DNA of 64,000 bases from Bacteroides timonensis (GTDB taxonomy: Bacteria > Bacteroidota > Bacteroidia > Bacteroidales > Bacteroidaceae): NCBI RefSeq assembly GCF_000513195.1, contig NZ_CBVI010000008.1, forward strand, positions 62,001-126,000, read 5' to 3'. This document shows positions 61,639 to 64,000 of the stretch, piece after piece. The position numbers and the translations under genes are program-made. Below the pieces are notes generated by a model that saw nothing but the letters and a program-made list of their open reading frames with translations, was not told the origin of the DNA and searched no databases. Every line of letters starts with the position of its first letter. Within the stretch, counting starts at the first letter, position 1.

Positions 61639-62037
61639 CTACGATTGCGACGTCTCCAGCATATTAATCAGTTGTACCCGCTGGATAGAGAAACTATTAC
61701 TCTCTTTTTGTACATACTTCAATAATTCAAGCCCATCCTGATGAAGCTTGGATTTCCGCAGCAAGTCGTCTGCTTTCATATCATCAGATATCTTCAGCAT
61801 AGTCATGGCGGCAAGTTCTATTTTCCCCATTTCATTGGGATCGCCTTTATACCGGTCTATCAGTTCTTGTGTATCCATGCCTAATAACTCATCGGTAGGG
61901 AAACCTAATATCTGCCGGGTCAGACCGTCATATTCGGTCCATTCATTCCAGCGATACTTCTTTTTCTTGAGCAGGGCGTTCACAATCAAAGAAATGATCT
62001 CTTGAATCATTCGTATCAGGTAATCTTGTTTAATCAT
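61639..62037 (-). CDS. Small conserved protein of unknown function (DUF6483-like)
   Basis: 132 aa, cytosolic, helix-rich. The N-terminus is amphipathic/hydrophobic (YLIRMIQEIISLIVNALL) and basic (KKKKYRW). It continues with LTRQILGFPTDELLGM and a TPR-like helical tail (LHQDGLELLKYVQKES). The pattern recalls DUF6483 proteins, with weak confidence. It is monocistronic, with a good promoter box upstream and a strong terminator downstream. It is divergent from the LOG gene. Confidence 0.7.
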   Translation of the reverse strand: MIKQDYLIRMIQEIISLIVNALLKKKKYRWNEWTEYDGLTRQILGFPTDELLGMDTQELIDRYKGDPNEMGKIELAAMTMLKISDDMKADDLLRKSKLHQDGLELLKYVQKESNSFSIQRVQLINMLETSQS

Positions 62038-62135
62038 AATTATTTATCGTTTTTATAGGTGATGGTAAATTGGGTTGATTGTTATTCGGAACTCTGAGAA
62101 TTCCGGTTTCTTCTTAAAGTAATGCTTTGTGCTCA

Positions 62136-62143
62136 CAAAATTA
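62136..62143 (-). promoter_or_regulatory. -7 promoter box for the small gene at 61639
   Basis: The minus strand reads TAATTTTG, an exact TAnnTTTG match; TTTC 21 bases upstream may be the -33 element. It is about 99 bases from the start codon. Confidence 0.5.
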
Positions 62144-62174
62144 GTGATATTTTTAAGATATCGCTGAAAATCCA

Positions 62175-62182
62175 TACCTTTG
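62175..62182 (+). promoter_or_regulatory. -7 promoter box (TACCTTTG) of the LOG-DUF4271-hemD operon
   Basis: Exact TAnnTTTG match 34 bases before the ATG at 62216, back to back with the divergent promoter at 62136. Confidence 0.6.
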
Positions 62183-62215
62183 TGCGCATTAATAATATAA
62201 GGTAGAGCAATTTCC

Positions 62216-62803
62216 ATGAATAAGATAACTTCCGTATGCGTATATTGTGCTTCGAGCACCAAGATTGATTCCGCTTATTTTGAAGCAGCCCGTGAATTGG
62301 GCACTTTGTTGGGACAGCGCCACATCCGTCTGATAAATGGTGCGGGAGGCATCGGACTGATGAGTGCTACGGCCGACGCAGTGCTGGCGGCAGGCGGAGA
62401 GGTGACCGGTGTCATTCCTCACTTTATGGTGGAACAAGGCTGGCAACACAAGGGGCTTACGAAGATGATAGAAGTGGAAAACATGCACCAGCGCAAGCAA
62501 AAAATGGCGGATCTGAGTGATGCTGTCATCGCATTGCCCGGTGGATGCGGCACTTTGGAAGAATTACTGGAAATTATCACTTGGAAACAACTGGGCCTCT
62601 ACCTGAATCCTGTTGTCATCTTAAACACTAACGGCTTTTTCGATCCCCTCCTGGCTATGTTGCAGCGTGCTATGGACGAAAACTTTATGAGGCAGCAGCA
62701 CGGTGCAATCTGGCACGTAGCAAGCACTCCGCAGGAAGCCGTCGAACTGATTCATACCATACCTGCCTGGGATAGTTCTATACGTAAGTTTGCGGCAATA
62801 TGA
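62216..62803 (+). CDS. LOG-family phosphoribohydrolase
   Basis: A 195-aa Rossmann-fold protein of the LOG family (nucleoside 5'-monophosphate phosphoribohydrolase; called cytokinin-activating in plants). The family motif PGGCGTLEEL (about 105-114) holds the catalytic Glu, and GAGGIGLMSATADAVLAAGG is the nucleotide-binding part. Length is normal. The bacterial role is probably nucleotide salvage or turnover rather than hormone synthesis. The stop overlaps the next start (ATGA), so the DUF4271 gene is coupled to it. Confidence 0.93.
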   Translation: MNKITSVCVYCASSTKIDSAYFEAARELGTLLGQRHIRLINGAGGIGLMSATADAVLAAGGEVTGVIPHFMVEQGWQHKGLTKMIEVENMHQRKQKMADLSDAVIALPGGCGTLEELLEIITWKQLGLYLNPVVILNTNGFFDPLLAMLQRAMDENFMRQQHGAIWHVASTPQEAVELIHTIPAWDSSIRKFAAI

Positions 62804-63528
62804 TCGGGCTCTTGTTGACATGGATAGCGGGGTTTGAGGGGATGCCCATTCCTTATTCTCCTAAGTTGGACGATGGGATCACAGTGCTCCTGTTGTGCTG
62901 CTTTTTCATGTCAGCCTATGTATTGTCCCGTAGTCGCAAGTTCCTGGTGCAGTTGGTGAAGGACTTCCTCCTTAATCGTGAACGAACCAGCATCTTTGCC
63001 GCTACCACCGCTACGGATATGCGCTATATGTTGTTGCTGATTCTACAGACTTGTGTGTTGGCTTCTGTCTGTACTTTCAACTATTTTGTTGATGTCAGGC
63101 CAGAGTTGGGCGAACACGTCTCTCCTTACGTTTTGCTCGGGGCATATCTCGCACTGGCTTTGCTTTATCTTTTCTGGAAGTGGGTGACTTACTCTTTTCT
63201 GGGCTGGATTTTTTTTGACGCGAGTCGTACCGGTCTTTGGATGGAGTCCTATTCTACTCTACTTTACTACCTTGGATTTACCTTTTTCCCGTTTGCTTTG
63301 TTCCTTGTTTACTTCGATTTAAGTCTTCAGGCAACTGTGATAATCGGTTTATTTTTGGTCTTTTTTACTAAAATATTGATGTTATATAAGTGGATAAAGC
63401 TTTTTTGTGGCAATTTATATGGCATTTTGCTTTTAATTTTGTACTTTTGTGCCCTTGAAATCATACCTTGTTTTATCATGTATCGAGGTGTGTTACAACT
63501 AAATGATTATTTGATAATAAATTTTTAG
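62800..63528 (+). CDS. DUF4271 integral membrane protein
   Basis: A 242-aa protein with about six to seven hydrophobic spans (for example VLLLCCFFMSAYVL, YVLLGAYLALALLYLFW, FTFFPFALFLVYF, IIGLFLVFFTKILMLY and GILLLILYFCALEIIPCF). This matches the DUF4271 proteins that precede hemD in Bacteroidota. Function is unknown. Start ATG overlaps the LOG stop by four bases; hemD begins 4 bases after its stop. Confidence 0.85.
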   Translation: MIGLLLTWIAGFEGMPIPYSPKLDDGITVLLLCCFFMSAYVLSRSRKFLVQLVKDFLLNRERTSIFAATTATDMRYMLLLILQTCVLASVCTFNYFVDVRPELGEHVSPYVLLGAYLALALLYLFWKWVTYSFLGWIFFDASRTGLWMESYSTLLYYLGFTFFPFALFLVYFDLSLQATVIIGLFLVFFTKILMLYKWIKLFCGNLYGILLLILYFCALEIIPCFIMYRGVLQLNDYLIINF

Positions 63529-63532
63529 GACG

Positions 63533-64000
63533 TTGAAAATTAAGAAAGTACTTGTGTCGCAGCCGAAACCGGCATCAGAGAAATCTCCTTACTACGACAT
63601 CGCCCAGAAGTACGGTGTGAAAATTGATTTTCGCCCGTTTATTAAGGTGGAAAGTGTATCTGCTAAAGAATTCAGACAGCAGAAAGTGTCTATCCTGGAT
63701 TACACAGCAGTTATCTTCACATCGCGTCATGCTATTGACCATTTCTTCCACCTGTGTACAGAATTGCGTGTAACCATACCGGAAACTATGAAGTATTTCT
63801 GTGTGACAGAAGCTGTTGCATTGTACATCCAAAAGTATGTGCAATACCGCAAACGTAAGATCTTCTTTGGAAATACCGGAAAGTTTGAAGACTTGTTGCC
63901 TTCTATTGTTAAGCACAAGACCGAAAAGTATCTGGTTCCGATGTCGGATGTACATACGGATGAGATTAAGAATCTCTTGGATAAAAACAAGATACAGAAC
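63533..64000 (+). CDS. hemD: Uroporphyrinogen-III synthase HemD (5' part, cut by window end)
   Basis: The first 156 codons of a HemD-type protein. The frame opens with a TTG start at 63533 (reading MKIKKVLVSQPKPASEKSPY) and stays open to the last base, so the gene is partial at its 3' end. Sequence blocks VIFTSRHAIDHFF, KYFCVTEAVALYI and KYLVPMSDVH agree with the two-domain HemD fold of Bacteroidota. It cyclises hydroxymethylbilane to uroporphyrinogen III in haem synthesis. The TTG start and the DUF4271-hemD order are both usual for this phylum. Confidence 0.85.
   Translation, partial: MKIKKVLVSQPKPASEKSPYYDIAQKYGVKIDFRPFIKVESVSAKEFRQQKVSILDYTAVIFTSRHAIDHFFHLCTELRVTIPETMKYFCVTEAVALYIQKYVQYRKRKIFFGNTGKFEDLLPSIVKHKTEKYLVPMSDVHTDEIKNLLDKNKIQN

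Overview
The window looks like a chromosomal segment of a gut Bacteroides-type Bacteroidota. The evidence is the SusC/SusD pairs, a giant hybrid two-component regulator, several promoters with the Bacteroides -7 box TAnnTTTG, no Shine-Dalgarno dependence, and the housekeeping orders uppP-truB-queA-folK and DUF4271-hemD. I cannot name the species.

Layout. (1) 1-3360: housekeeping operon (undecaprenyl-PP phosphatase, TruB, QueA, FolK) followed by the wreck of a flippase-like membrane gene. (2) 3417-11341: a TPR/membrane/HTH regulator, a SusC/SusD pair and a secreted histidine acid phosphatase, which suggests uptake of a phosphorylated substrate. (3) 11464-13967: a compact AT-rich three-gene cassette (Ser/Thr kinase, unknown 393-aa protein, PD-(D/E)XK-like protein) that matches no system I know. 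(4) 14044-15612: metK with a promoter, a SAM-II-type riboswitch and a terminator. (5) 15651-16538: a membrane-anchored transglutaminase-like protein, then a 0.9-kb gap with a 22-bp tandem array.

(6) 17373-38222: two related Rhs/YD-repeat toxin loci in tandem. Each has a near-identical leader, a small secreted protein carrying one YD motif and a T9SS-type C-terminal domain, a giant SpvB/FG-GAP/YD/Rhs protein with its own C-terminal toxin candidate, immunity candidates, and a small outer-membrane barrel gene. The first locus also carries an orphan Ntox23-like toxin module with its own lipoprotein immunity candidate. Frameshifts and one deletion-fusion show the region is evolving fast.

(7) 38268-61382, all minus strand: a polysaccharide utilisation locus. 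From its upstream end it reads esterase, accessory protein, GH43 (arabinanase-like), SusC, SusD, GH9, esterase, esterase, GH43, GH3, GH43-CBM6, HTCS regulator. The enzyme mix points to a decorated xylan or related plant cell-wall glycan. SusC/SusD import the oligosaccharides, surface and periplasmic enzymes trim them, and the HTCS senses a fragment in the periplasm. (8) 61543-64000: a small conserved gene divergent from LOG-DUF4271-hemD; hemD runs off the window.

The best candidates for something undescribed are the kinase/nuclease-like cassette, the two-component arrangement of YD-CTD protein plus Rhs toxin, and the two unrelated intergenic arrays that share an exact 22-bp period.
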